Below, piece by piece: positions 24,308 to 33,065 of a stretch of 64,000 nucleotides of DNA (its first letter is position 1; each line of letters starts with the position of its first letter). This stretch comes from an uncultured beta proteobacterium (lineage in GTDB: Bacteria > Pseudomonadota > Gammaproteobacteria > Burkholderiales > Burkholderiaceae_C): positions 1-64,000 of the forward strand of contig CAJAES010000041.1 in NCBI GenBank assembly GCA_903938815.1, in the 5' to 3' direction. The translations under genes and the position numbers were made by a program. Under the pieces are notes generated by a model. That model saw nothing but the letters and a program-made list of their open reading frames with translations, was not told the DNA's origin and searched no databases.

Positions 24308-26419
24308 TCAGCGCCTGGCGAGGTTGCGCCACAGGAAGGCGAACTCGAGCGCCGACATGTCCGCGCGTTGCGCGTTGTCGGCCGCGCCGCCGTGGCCGCC
24401 CTCGATGTTCTCGTAGTACATCGGGCTGTAGCCGTTCTCGCGCAGGCGCGCCGCCATCTTGCGCGCGTGCCCGGGGTGCACGCGGTCGTCGCGCGTGCTG
24501 GTGATCAGCAGCAGCGCCGGCAGCGCCACGCCCGGCTTCACGTTCTGGTACGGGCTGTAGCGCGCCAGCGCGGCCCAGTCGCCCGGGTCCTCGGGGTTGC
24601 CGTACTCGGCCATCCACGAGGCGCCGGCCAGCAGCGTGTGGTAGCGCCGCATGTCCAGCAGCGGCACCTGGCAGACCACGGCGCCGAACAGCTCGGGGCG
24701 CTGCAGCATCACGGCGCCCACCAGCAGGCCGCCGTTGCTGCCGCCCATGATGCCGAGCTGCTGCGGGTTGGTGATCTTCGCGGCGATCAGGTCTTCGGCG
24801 ATGGCAGCGAAGTCGTCGTAGCTCTTCTGCTTGTCGCGCTTGACGGCCGCCTGGTGCCAGGCCGGGCCGAACTCGCCGCCGCCACGGATGTTGGCCATCA
24901 CGTAGACGCCGCCACGCTCCAGCCAGGCCGAACCCCAGCCGCCCGAGTAGTAGGGCTGCATGGACACCTCGAAGCCGCCGTAGCCGTACAGCAGAGTCGG
25001 GTTGCGGCCGTCGGCCGTGGCGCCCTTCGGCCAGACCACGAAGTAAGGCACGCGCGTGCCGTCACGGCTGGTCGCGAAGCGCTGCTCGACGCGCATGCCG
25101 GCGCTGTCGAAGAAGCGTGGGCGTGACTTGAGCGTCTCCAGCGTGTCGCTGCCGGCGGTGGCCAGCATCAGGGAGTCGGGGGTCAGGAAGTCGGTGTAGC
25201 CCAGCAGCATCTGCTCGGCCAGCGGGTCGTCCCGGATCAGGTCGTCGTGCAGCGGCTGCACGCTCAGGCTGCCGGGGTGCGGCGCCTTCAACTCGCGCCT
25301 GGCCCAGCCTGCGGCGCCGGGCGTCCACTCCTCGAGGCGGCTGGCCACGTTGTCCAGCACGTTCAGCACCAGGCGCGACTTCGTGGCGCTGAAGCCCGCC
25401 AGCGAGCGCGTGGGCGTGGGCGTGAAGAGCGCCTGCCACTGCGCGCGCCCCGCGACGAAGGCAGCCGCATCGGCCACCAGCAGGCTGCCGCGTGGCCAGG
25501 TGCGCCCGCCCACCGCCCAGTCGCTGCGCAGTTCGATGAAGGCATGCGTGTGCCAGAAGCTCGCCTGCGCGTCCTCGGGCTTGGGCAGCTTCACGAGCTG
25601 CGAGCCCTGCAGCAGGAACTGCTCGGAGCGGTAGAAGTCGATGGCCCGCGTGACGGTGGTCCGCTCGTAGCCCGGTGTGCGGTCTACCGCGATCCAGGCG
25701 CCGACGTCGGCCTGCTGCGCCTCGAAGACGGTCGTGGCCTGCGCCAGCGGCTGGCCGCGCTTCCAGCGCTTGATGATGCGGGGGTAGCCGGAGTCCGTCA
25801 TCGAGCCCGGGCCGAAATCGGTGCCGACGAAGACGGTGTCGGTGTCGGACTCCCAGCCGATGCTGCTCTTGGCCTCGGGCAATGCGAAGCCGCCCTCGAC
25901 GAAGCGCTTGTCCACGGTGTCGAATTCGCGCACCACCACGGCGTCCGCCCCGCCGCGCGAGAGTTCCACCAGCGCTCGGCGGTACTCGGGCCCGAACACA
26001 GTGGCGCCGCCCCAGACCCAGTTCTCACCCTCGGCCTTGCCGAGCGCGTCGAGGTCGAGCACGGTCTCCCAGGCCGGCGTTGCCAGGCGGAACTGCGCCA
26101 GCGTGGTCCGGCGCCACAGGCCGCGCGGGTTCTTCTCGTCCTGCCAGAGGTTGTAGAGCCAGTCGCCGCGGCGGGTCACCTGCGGGATCTTTTCCTTCGA
26201 GTCGAGGATCTCGAGCAGCCTGTCGCGCGTGGCGGCAAAGGCGGGTTCGGCGTCGAGCACCTTGCGCGTCTCGGCATTGCGCTCGCGCACCCAGGCCAGT
26301 GCGGGTTCACCGGTCACGTCCTCCAGCCAGAGATGGGGGTCGACGGGAAGGGTCTGGGTCATGGCGGGGGGTCCGAAAGCGAGCGTCAGGGCGAAGAGAA
26401 GGCCGGGAATGAGTTTCAA
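24308..26419 (-). CDS. Prolyl oligopeptidase family (S9) serine peptidase
   Basis: A 703-residue S9 peptidase: an N-terminal seven-bladed propeller and a C-terminal alpha/beta hydrolase. The catalytic Ser is in GGSNGGLL, the Asp in TSTRDDRVHPGHARK and the His in EGGHGG. A hydrophobic N-terminus (residues 1-21, ending AMTQ) suggests export, unusual compared with cytoplasmic prolyl oligopeptidase but known for periplasmic members. The start at 26419 gives this signal peptide. It cleaves short peptides after Pro or basic residues; specificity cannot be read from the sequence. Confidence 0.88.
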   Translation of the reverse strand: MKLIPGLLFALTLAFGPPAMTQTLPVDPHLWLEDVTGEPALAWVRERNAETRKVLDAEPAFAATRDRLLEILDSKEKIPQVTRRGDWLYNLWQDEKNPRGLWRRTTLAQFRLATPAWETVLDLDALGKAEGENWVWGGATVFGPEYRRALVELSRGGADAVVVREFDTVDKRFVEGGFALPEAKSSIGWESDTDTVFVGTDFGPGSMTDSGYPRIIKRWKRGQPLAQATTVFEAQQADVGAWIAVDRTPGYERTTVTRAIDFYRSEQFLLQGSQLVKLPKPEDAQASFWHTHAFIELRSDWAVGGRTWPRGSLLVADAAAFVAGRAQWQALFTPTPTRSLAGFSATKSRLVLNVLDNVASRLEEWTPGAAGWARRELKAPHPGSLSVQPLHDDLIRDDPLAEQMLLGYTDFLTPDSLMLATAGSDTLETLKSRPRFFDSAGMRVEQRFATSRDGTRVPYFVVWPKGATADGRNPTLLYGYGGFEVSMQPYYSGGWGSAWLERGGVYVMANIRGGGEFGPAWHQAAVKRDKQKSYDDFAAIAEDLIAAKITNPQQLGIMGGSNGGLLVGAVMLQRPELFGAVVCQVPLLDMRRYHTLLAGASWMAEYGNPEDPGDWAALARYSPYQNVKPGVALPALLLITSTRDDRVHPGHARKMAARLRENGYSPMYYENIEGGHGGAADNAQRADMSALEFAFLWRNLARR

Positions 26420-26429
26420 TGCGTGGGGC

Positions 26430-26990
26430 TCACTGAGCGGGGTAGAGAAGTTGCGGGTGGATCTCGGCCGTGCGTTCGCCGCTCACGACGAAGACCTGAC
26501 CGTCCTGGACACTGACCTGCAATTGCATGGAACGTTCCGCGAGGCCGGCCAGTGCCTGTGCCTGCTCCGACGGGATCTGCCAGACGCGCAGGTTGTTCAG
26601 CCGCGTGAGCTTGCCGACGATGCCCTGCCACCAGACCGGCACCGACTGCGCGTAGCAGTAAAGCACCACGCGGTCGGCCCGGCCGCTGGCGCGCACCAGG
26701 CGGCGATGGTCGTCGGGCTGCCCGAAGTCGATCCAGTCGCGCAGCGTGCCGTCCAGGCTGTGCCGCCAGAGATCGGGGTCGTCCGTGTCGGACAGGCCCT
26801 TGCCGAAGACCAGCGCGCCGTCGTGGTTGTCGGGCGGAACGTTCAGAGCGAAGGCCAGCAGGCGGACCATCATGCGCTCCTCGGTTTCCGAAGGGTGCAG
26901 CGCCAGGGTCAGTGCGTGGTCCGCGTAGAGGCCGCGGTCCATGTCGGCGATCTGGAGGTTCGCCTTGTAGATGGTGGATTTGAGGGCCAT
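26430..26990 (-). CDS. yaeQ: YaeQ family protein
   Basis: A 186-residue YaeQ protein, a PD-(D/E)xK nuclease-fold family of uncertain role. The start at 26990 (MALKSTIYKANLQIADMDR) is the conserved YaeQ N-terminus; GRADRVVLYCYA and WWQGI are also typical. It is 10 bp upstream of the S9 peptidase gene and divergent from the coiled-coil gene. Confidence 0.88.
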   Translation of the reverse strand: MALKSTIYKANLQIADMDRGLYADHALTLALHPSETEERMMVRLLAFALNVPPDNHDGALVFGKGLSDTDDPDLWRHSLDGTLRDWIDFGQPDDHRRLVRASGRADRVVLYCYAQSVPVWWQGIVGKLTRLNNLRVWQIPSEQAQALAGLAERSMQLQVSVQDGQVFVVSGERTAEIHPQLLYPAQ

Positions 26991-27196
26991 GGAAGGAGCG
27001 CGCAGAGGGGTCGCCACTGTGCCACACGTGGCGCCCAGGCCTTGCCTGCGCTTCGCCGTGTCCACGCGTTCGGCCGTCCGGGCGTTGAATGGAGCAGGGC
27101 GGCCGTGCCGATCCACAGGAAAACCCCTGTACCGCCGCAGTGGCATCATTTGAGGTTTACCGGCTCGAGCCGGAACCTCGCATCCAGGAAATCACG

Positions 27197-27874
27197 ATGA
27201 ATCGACGTCTTTCGCCGCTGTGGGCCGGCATCCTGCTCTCCGCCATGGTGCTGCCCGTGGCCGCTCAGGCCCCCGCCAAGTCTCTGGGCGGCGGTTCCGG
27301 CAGCGGCCCCGTGATGACGCGCGACGAACTGCGCGCGTGCCTCAAGCAGAAGGACGAGCTGGCCCGGCGCACCTCGGCCTTCGACGCGCAGCGCAAGGTG
27401 CTGGATGCTGAGAAGGCCAGCATCGTCACCGAGACCGATGCGCTCAAGGCCACGCGCGGCACCATCGACCAGACCCGGGGCAGTGTCGAGGCCATCAACG
27501 CCCGACAGAAGGTGCTGGGCGACAAGGTGGACGACTGGAACGAGCGCTTCAAGTCCTTCACCGAAGACGGCAAGACCGGACCGCTGGCCGACCGCACGCG
27601 CCGCAACCTGATGCGCGAGAAGGACGAACTCGCGAAGGAAGCCGCCGAGCTGGAGGCCGCCCGCGGCGGCGCCAAGCTCGACCCGGAGGCGGCCAAGCGC
27701 TACAACGAGCGCGCCGCCCAGATCGAGAAGCAGGTGGCCGACTGGAACCGTCGGCAGGCCGCAGCCGCGAAGGAATCCGAGAGTCTTGTCCAGGAACGCG
27801 ATCTGTGGGCCTCGGAGTGCGGCAATCGCCGTTTCCGCGAGGACGACGAGACCGCCATCAAGCAAGGCAAGTGA
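27197..27874 (+). CDS. Exported coiled-coil protein of unknown function
   Basis: A 225-residue protein with a signal peptide (residues 1-25, ending AAQA) followed by a Gly/Ser patch and then almost entirely charged helical sequence: KQKDELARRTSAFDAQRKVL, further Lys/Glu/Asp-rich heptads and a final SECGNRRFREDDE segment. Two Cys residues, one near each end (LRACLK and ASECGN), could form a disulphide. It is probably a periplasmic coiled coil. It lies 8 bp before prlC. No function is assigned. Confidence 0.7.
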   Translation: MNRRLSPLWAGILLSAMVLPVAAQAPAKSLGGGSGSGPVMTRDELRACLKQKDELARRTSAFDAQRKVLDAEKASIVTETDALKATRGTIDQTRGSVEAINARQKVLGDKVDDWNERFKSFTEDGKTGPLADRTRRNLMREKDELAKEAAELEAARGGAKLDPEAAKRYNERAAQIEKQVADWNRRQAAAAKESESLVQERDLWASECGNRRFREDDETAIKQGK

Positions 27875-27882
27875 GCCAACCG

Positions 27883-29943
27883 ATGCAACAAATGAATCCC
27901 CTGCTCCAGGACTGGTCTGCGCCCTTCGGCCTGCCGCCGTTCGACGCGTTGCGACCGGAGCACTTCGAGCCGGCGTTCGAGACCGCCATGGCGCGCCAGC
28001 GTGAAGAACTTCGTGCCATTGCCGGGCAGGCCGCCGCGCCCGAGTTCGACAACACGCTCGTTCCCTTCGACCGCAGCGGTCGCCTGCTGGCCCGTGTGGC
28101 CTCGGTCTTCTACAACCTCACGGCCTCGGAGACCAACGCCGAGTTGCAGGCCGTGCAGCGCAGGATGGCCGGCCCCTTGGCGGCCCACGAGAGCGCCATC
28201 TACATGGACGCGGCGCTCTTCGCGCGCGTGAACGCGCTCCACGCGCGGCGCGAGACCGCTGGCCTGACGCCCGAGCAGCGCCGCCTGCTCGAGCGCGTGC
28301 ACCTCGATTTCGTGCGCTCGGGCGCCCGCCTTCAGGGCGAGGCCCGTGCGCGCTACGCGCAGGTGATGGAAGAGCTCGCGAGCCTGACGACGCTCTTCGC
28401 CCAGAACGTGCTGCACGATGAATCGAGCTGGCAGCTGCCGCTGGCCACCGACGCCGACATGGCCGGCCTGCCCGGCTTCGTGCGCGCCGGCGCGCGGCAG
28501 GCCGCAGCCGACCGCCAGCTGGCCGTGCCGGCCGTCATCACGCTGTCGCGCTCGCTGATCGTGCCCTTCCTGACCTTCTCCGAACGCGCCGACCTGCGCG
28601 AGCAGGCCTGGCGCGCCTGGACGAGCCGCGGCGAACACGCGGGAGAGCACGACAACCGCCCCGTGGCTCGGGCCATCCTGAAGCTGCGCAACGAGCAGGC
28701 GCGGCTGCACGGCTACGCCAGCTACGCCGACTACGCGCTGGCCGACACCATGGCCGGCACCCAGAGCGCGGTGCAGAAGCTGCTGGACGAAGTCTGGCCG
28801 CGCGCGCTGGCGGCAGTGCAGCGCGAACGCGCCGAGTTGCGCGAGGCGATGGACGCCGCTGGTGCCGAAGGCGCCATCGAGGCCTGGGACTGGCGTTTCT
28901 GGGCCGAGAAGGTGCGCCAGGCCAAGTACGCGATCGACGACGCCGAGGTGAAGCCGTACTTCGCCCTGCCGGCCATGGTGAACGCGGCCTTCGACTGCGC
29001 GCAGCGGCTCTTCGGCCTGAGCTTCGTGCCGCGCCCGGACCTGCCCGTGTATCACCCCGACGTGAAGGCGTACGAGGTGCGCAACCGCGACGGGCAGCCC
29101 GTGGGCGTCTTCCTGCAGGACAACTTCGCGCGGCCCAGCAAGCGCAGCGGCGCCTGGATGAGCAGCCTGCGCTGGCAGAGCCGCAACGGCGAGCACGGCG
29201 GCCTCGAGCTGCCCGTGATCCTGAACAACAACAACTTCGCCAAGGGCTCGCCGGAGCAGCCCGCGCTGCTGTCCATGGACGACGCGCGCACGCTGTTCCA
29301 CGAGTTTGGCCACGGGCTGCACGGCCTGCTGTCGAACGTGACCTACGAGCGGCTGTCGGGCACGCAGGTGTTGCGTGATTTCGTGGAGCTGCCTTCGCAG
29401 ATCTTCGAGCACTGGATCACCGAGCCCGAGGTGCTCAAGCGCCATGCGCGCCACTGGCAGACCGGCGAGCCGATTCCCGACGACCTGATGGCGCGCCTGC
29501 ATGCGGCTCGCCGCTTCAGCCAGGGCTACGAGACGGTGCGCTACACCGCCAGCGCGCTGGTGGACATGGCCGTGCACTCCCTGACCGACGCCGAGCCGCC
29601 CGCTGACCTGTGCGCCTTCGAGGCCGAGACGCTGGCGCGCCTCGGGCACCCGGCGCCGGCAGGCATCAACCACCGGCTGGTGCACTTCCAGCACCTGTTC
29701 TCCGGGTCCGGGTATGCCGCCGGGTACTACGTGTATCTCTGGGCCGAAGTGCTGGATGCCGACGGCTACGACGCCTTCACCGAGGCCGGCAGCCCGTTCG
29801 ACCCGGCCGTGGCGCAGGGCCTGCTGAAGCACATCTACGCCAGCGGCAACAGCGTGGAGCCGGGGGCGGCGTTCGCGGCGTTTCGCGGGCGTGCGCCGAC
29901 GGTGGGGCCTCTGCTGCGCAAGCGGGGCCTGGTCGAGGCCTGA
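27883..29943 (+). CDS. prlC: Oligopeptidase A, M3 family zinc metallopeptidase
   Basis: A 686-residue cytoplasmic oligopeptidase. The zinc motif is FHEFGHGLH (HExxH form HEFGH) near residue 470, with the third ligand Glu in the following helix; PVGVFLQDNFARPSKRSGAW and SGYAAGYYVYLWAE are characteristic of the family. It degrades signal peptides and other short peptides. The start at 27883 (MQQMNPLLQDW) is chosen over ATG at 27892; both are close to the upstream stop and neither has a strong ribosome binding site. Confidence 0.92.
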   Translation: MQQMNPLLQDWSAPFGLPPFDALRPEHFEPAFETAMARQREELRAIAGQAAAPEFDNTLVPFDRSGRLLARVASVFYNLTASETNAELQAVQRRMAGPLAAHESAIYMDAALFARVNALHARRETAGLTPEQRRLLERVHLDFVRSGARLQGEARARYAQVMEELASLTTLFAQNVLHDESSWQLPLATDADMAGLPGFVRAGARQAAADRQLAVPAVITLSRSLIVPFLTFSERADLREQAWRAWTSRGEHAGEHDNRPVARAILKLRNEQARLHGYASYADYALADTMAGTQSAVQKLLDEVWPRALAAVQRERAELREAMDAAGAEGAIEAWDWRFWAEKVRQAKYAIDDAEVKPYFALPAMVNAAFDCAQRLFGLSFVPRPDLPVYHPDVKAYEVRNRDGQPVGVFLQDNFARPSKRSGAWMSSLRWQSRNGEHGGLELPVILNNNNFAKGSPEQPALLSMDDARTLFHEFGHGLHGLLSNVTYERLSGTQVLRDFVELPSQIFEHWITEPEVLKRHARHWQTGEPIPDDLMARLHAARRFSQGYETVRYTASALVDMAVHSLTDAEPPADLCAFEAETLARLGHPAPAGINHRLVHFQHLFSGSGYAAGYYVYLWAEVLDADGYDAFTEAGSPFDPAVAQGLLKHIYASGNSVEPGAAFAAFRGRAPTVGPLLRKRGLVEA

Positions 29944-29952
29944 GGCCGGCCG

Positions 29953-32900
29953 TCAGGGCGCGGGCGGCGGCCCGAACAGGGCGTCGATGCCGCTCGTGAA
30001 GGCGGCGGCGTCCAGCGGCTTCGTCCAGTAGGCGGCCGCGCCCGAGGCGAGCGTCAGCGCGACATCCTCGGGCAGCGCGTTGGCCGACAGCGCGATGCAC
30101 TCGATCCCGGCCGTTGCCGGGTCCGCGCGCAGGCGGGCCAGCACATCCAGCCCGTCCATGTCGGGCAGCTGCATGTCCAGCAGCACGAGCGCGGGCTGCT
30201 CGCGCAAGGCCGTGGCCAGGCCACTGGCGCCGTCGCTGGCCAGCAGCACGCGCATGTCGGAGCGGCGCTGTAGCAGTTCCGTGACGATCAGGGTGTTGAC
30301 GGCGTTGTCCTCGATGTAGAGCACGCCCCGGCTCGGGTCGAGCCGCCGCTGCGTGGCCGGCATCAGTCGCAGCGGCTGCGGCCCGGACGATTCCAATTCG
30401 ACGGCGAGCGGCAGGCGAACCTCGAACAGCGTGCCGACAGCCGGCTCGCTGCGGACCGCGATGGAGCCGCCCATGCGCTCGACCAGCGCCTTCACGATGG
30501 CCAGGCCGATGCCGGTGCCTTCGATGCCCTCGCGCTGGATCCCGAGGCGGTTGAACGGCTCGTAGAGCTGGCGCAGCTGCAGTTCGCTCATGCCGCGGCC
30601 GGTGTCCTGCACGGCGATGACGACCTCGGCACCGTCGCCCCGCGCCGACACGAGGACCTTGCCGCCTTCGCGGTTGTACTTGCAGGCGTTGCTCAGCAGG
30701 TTCAGCAGCACCTGGCGCAGCCGCACGCGGTCTGCCCGCGCGCGCAGGCCGCCCATTGCAGCCGAGACGGTGATGCCGCGCCCGGTGCTCAGGGATTCGA
30801 CCAGCGGCAGGGTCTCCTGCAGCAGGGCCGCCAGATCCACGGACTCGAGATCGATGCGCATCTCGCCGGTGTCCAGGCTGGCCAGGTCGAGCACGTCGTC
30901 GATCAGCGAGAGCAGATGCCGGCCCGCGGCCTGGATGTGGTTCAGCCGCGGATGGCGTTGATCGGGCGAGTCATCGAGCAGCAGCAACTGGGTGAATCCC
31001 AGCACGGCGTTGAGCGGGGTGCGCAGCTCGTGGCTCATGCGCGCCAGGAACTCGCTCTTGGCCCGGTTGGCCTGCTCGGCGGCTTCGCGCACGCTGCGAT
31101 CGGCCTCGGCCTGGCGCGCCGCGGTGACGTCCCAGTTGACGCCGATCCGGCGCAGCAGGCGGCCCTGAGCATCGCGGATGGAGGTCGAGCGCGAGGCCAG
31201 CCAGCGTATGCGGCCGTCCGGCCACACCACACGGAACTCGTGCTCGATGATGTCGTCGGTCTCGCTCATGCCCCGGACCGTCAGCAGGGTGCGGTGCAGG
31301 TCGTCCGGGTGGACGAAGCTGATCAGCTCCTCCATTTCGGGCGCCTTCCCCCTCGGCTCGCGGCCGCGCAGCAGCCACATCTGCTCGTCCCAGAAGGTGC
31401 TGCCGTCGCGCAGTTCTGCCTCCCAGGTGCCGATGCCGGCGCCGCGCGCCGCCAGACCGGCCCGTTCGTCGGCCCGGCGCAGTGCGAGGTCGGCCATGCG
31501 CCGGTCGGTGACGTCGATGGCGATGCCGAAGAGAACCGGCAGCTCGCCGCCCCGCTCTTGCAGCGAGTGCGTCAGCAGGTGGCGTATGCCGCCGTCGGCG
31601 CGCACGATGCGCAGCTCGGCCTGCACGCGCGGCGCGTTCCCGGAAAGCCATTGCTGGAAACTCTGGCGGATGTCCGCGCGGTCGTCGGGATGGATGAAGT
31701 TCTCGATCCATTCGTTCAGCGTCGGCACGGGCGCGTCGGCGCTCAGGCCATGCAGCGCGCGCATCTGGTCGCTCCAGTAGGCGCGCTGGTTTTCGCCCTC
31801 GCGTGCCCAGTAGCCGATGCCGGCCGTGCGCGTGGCCAGGTCGAAGCGCGCGCTCATGTCGCGGGCGCGTTGCTCGTCGGCGTCGCGGGTGGTGATGTCC
31901 AGGGCAACGCCCAGCACCGCCACCGGCTCGCCCTGTTCGTCGCGCTGGACCACGCGCCGCGTCAGTATGCGACGCCAGCTGCCGTCGGCCTGGGCATGCC
32001 TGGCCTCGATGTCTGTCGTGATGTCGCGGTGCATGCCTTCTTCGGCAGCCTTGAGCACCTGGGGGAGGTCCTGCGGGTGGATGAGTGCGCGCACCTCGGC
32101 TGCGGGCACGCCGTCGTCCGAGGGCGGGCGCTCGATCAGCGCGTAACCCTGGCGGTTGAACTGCATGCGGTCCGTGCGGAGATCGTGCCGCCACACGATG
32201 AGGCCGGCCAGCGCCTCGGCCAGCGCGAGCTGCGATTCCATCTCGTGGCGGGAACGCGCCAGCGAGACGGCCTCGGTGTCGTCCATCATGATGCCGATGA
32301 CACGCTCGGGTTGGCCATCGGGGCCGTTCTTCACGGCCCACTGAGAATGCAGGTGCGTGATGCCGCCGTCTGGCCGACGGACCCGGAAGCGGTGCGCGTA
32401 CATCCCGGCGCGCTGCGTCGACACGCGGAAGGCCTCCTGAAGCGGCACCCTGTCCTCGTCGACGATCTGTCGCGTGGCGATGTCGAACTCGGGCGCCGTG
32501 GCGTCCGGCCCCAGGCCCCAGAACTTGTAGACGTGACGGTCCCAGCGGCCCTGCAGGGTGCGCACGTCGCGCTGCCAGACACCCAGCCGTCCGAAGTCCT
32601 GGGCCACGTCGAGCAGTTCGCCCTGTCGCTGCAGCTCGCGTCGGGCGTCGGCGAGCGCGGTCTGGTCCTCCAGTTGCAGCCACACGCCGCCGCCGGCGGC
32701 ATCGGCTGGGCGCAGTCCCAGGTGACGCGACGTGCCGGGCAGTGGCACGGGATCAGTGGGCCAGGCGGGAGCGGATTCCAGGCCGAGTGCCTGCCGAAAG
32801 TCGGTGCCGGCGTCGGCCAGGGTGCCGAGCAACTGGCGCGCGGCTGTGTTGGCGGTGATGATGAACCCCCCACCGTCGAGCAGCACCAGAGCCGCTGGGA

Positions 32901-32970
32901 GCGTATCCAGCAGGCTCATCGCATCCGCGCTCGGCGGCATCATGGCGAGTCGTGGTGTCTTCGGTGACAT
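29953..32970 (-). CDS. Five-PAS hybrid sensor histidine kinase
   Basis: A 1005-residue cytoplasmic hybrid kinase with no membrane segment. Order: PAS-like domain (about 18-110), four PAS/PAC modules (about 125-245, 250-370, 385-510, 515-640), HisKA with FLARMSHELRTPLNAVLGF (His near 672), HATPase with NLLSNACKYNREGG and DTGRGMS, then a receiver domain with LVLLDMQLPDMDG as phosphoacceptor region. The start at 32970 (MSPKTPRL) precedes the first PAS; the open frame upstream is not protein-like. No HPt or response regulator is adjacent, so its partner is unknown. Confidence 0.88.
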   Translation of the reverse strand: MSPKTPRLAMMPPSADAMSLLDTLPAALVLLDGGGFIITANTAARQLLGTLADAGTDFRQALGLESAPAWPTDPVPLPGTSRHLGLRPADAAGGGVWLQLEDQTALADARRELQRQGELLDVAQDFGRLGVWQRDVRTLQGRWDRHVYKFWGLGPDATAPEFDIATRQIVDEDRVPLQEAFRVSTQRAGMYAHRFRVRRPDGGITHLHSQWAVKNGPDGQPERVIGIMMDDTEAVSLARSRHEMESQLALAEALAGLIVWRHDLRTDRMQFNRQGYALIERPPSDDGVPAAEVRALIHPQDLPQVLKAAEEGMHRDITTDIEARHAQADGSWRRILTRRVVQRDEQGEPVAVLGVALDITTRDADEQRARDMSARFDLATRTAGIGYWAREGENQRAYWSDQMRALHGLSADAPVPTLNEWIENFIHPDDRADIRQSFQQWLSGNAPRVQAELRIVRADGGIRHLLTHSLQERGGELPVLFGIAIDVTDRRMADLALRRADERAGLAARGAGIGTWEAELRDGSTFWDEQMWLLRGREPRGKAPEMEELISFVHPDDLHRTLLTVRGMSETDDIIEHEFRVVWPDGRIRWLASRSTSIRDAQGRLLRRIGVNWDVTAARQAEADRSVREAAEQANRAKSEFLARMSHELRTPLNAVLGFTQLLLLDDSPDQRHPRLNHIQAAGRHLLSLIDDVLDLASLDTGEMRIDLESVDLAALLQETLPLVESLSTGRGITVSAAMGGLRARADRVRLRQVLLNLLSNACKYNREGGKVLVSARGDGAEVVIAVQDTGRGMSELQLRQLYEPFNRLGIQREGIEGTGIGLAIVKALVERMGGSIAVRSEPAVGTLFEVRLPLAVELESSGPQPLRLMPATQRRLDPSRGVLYIEDNAVNTLIVTELLQRRSDMRVLLASDGASGLATALREQPALVLLDMQLPDMDGLDVLARLRADPATAGIECIALSANALPEDVALTLASGAAAYWTKPLDAAAFTSGIDALFGPPPAP

Positions 32971-33065
32971 GAAGGCGCTTGCAATTATGGGCAGTATGGG
33001 GCCGAGTGCTGTTTCCGACGCGTGAAACAGAATGACCCCGGCCGCATAAATTGGAATACGCACGA

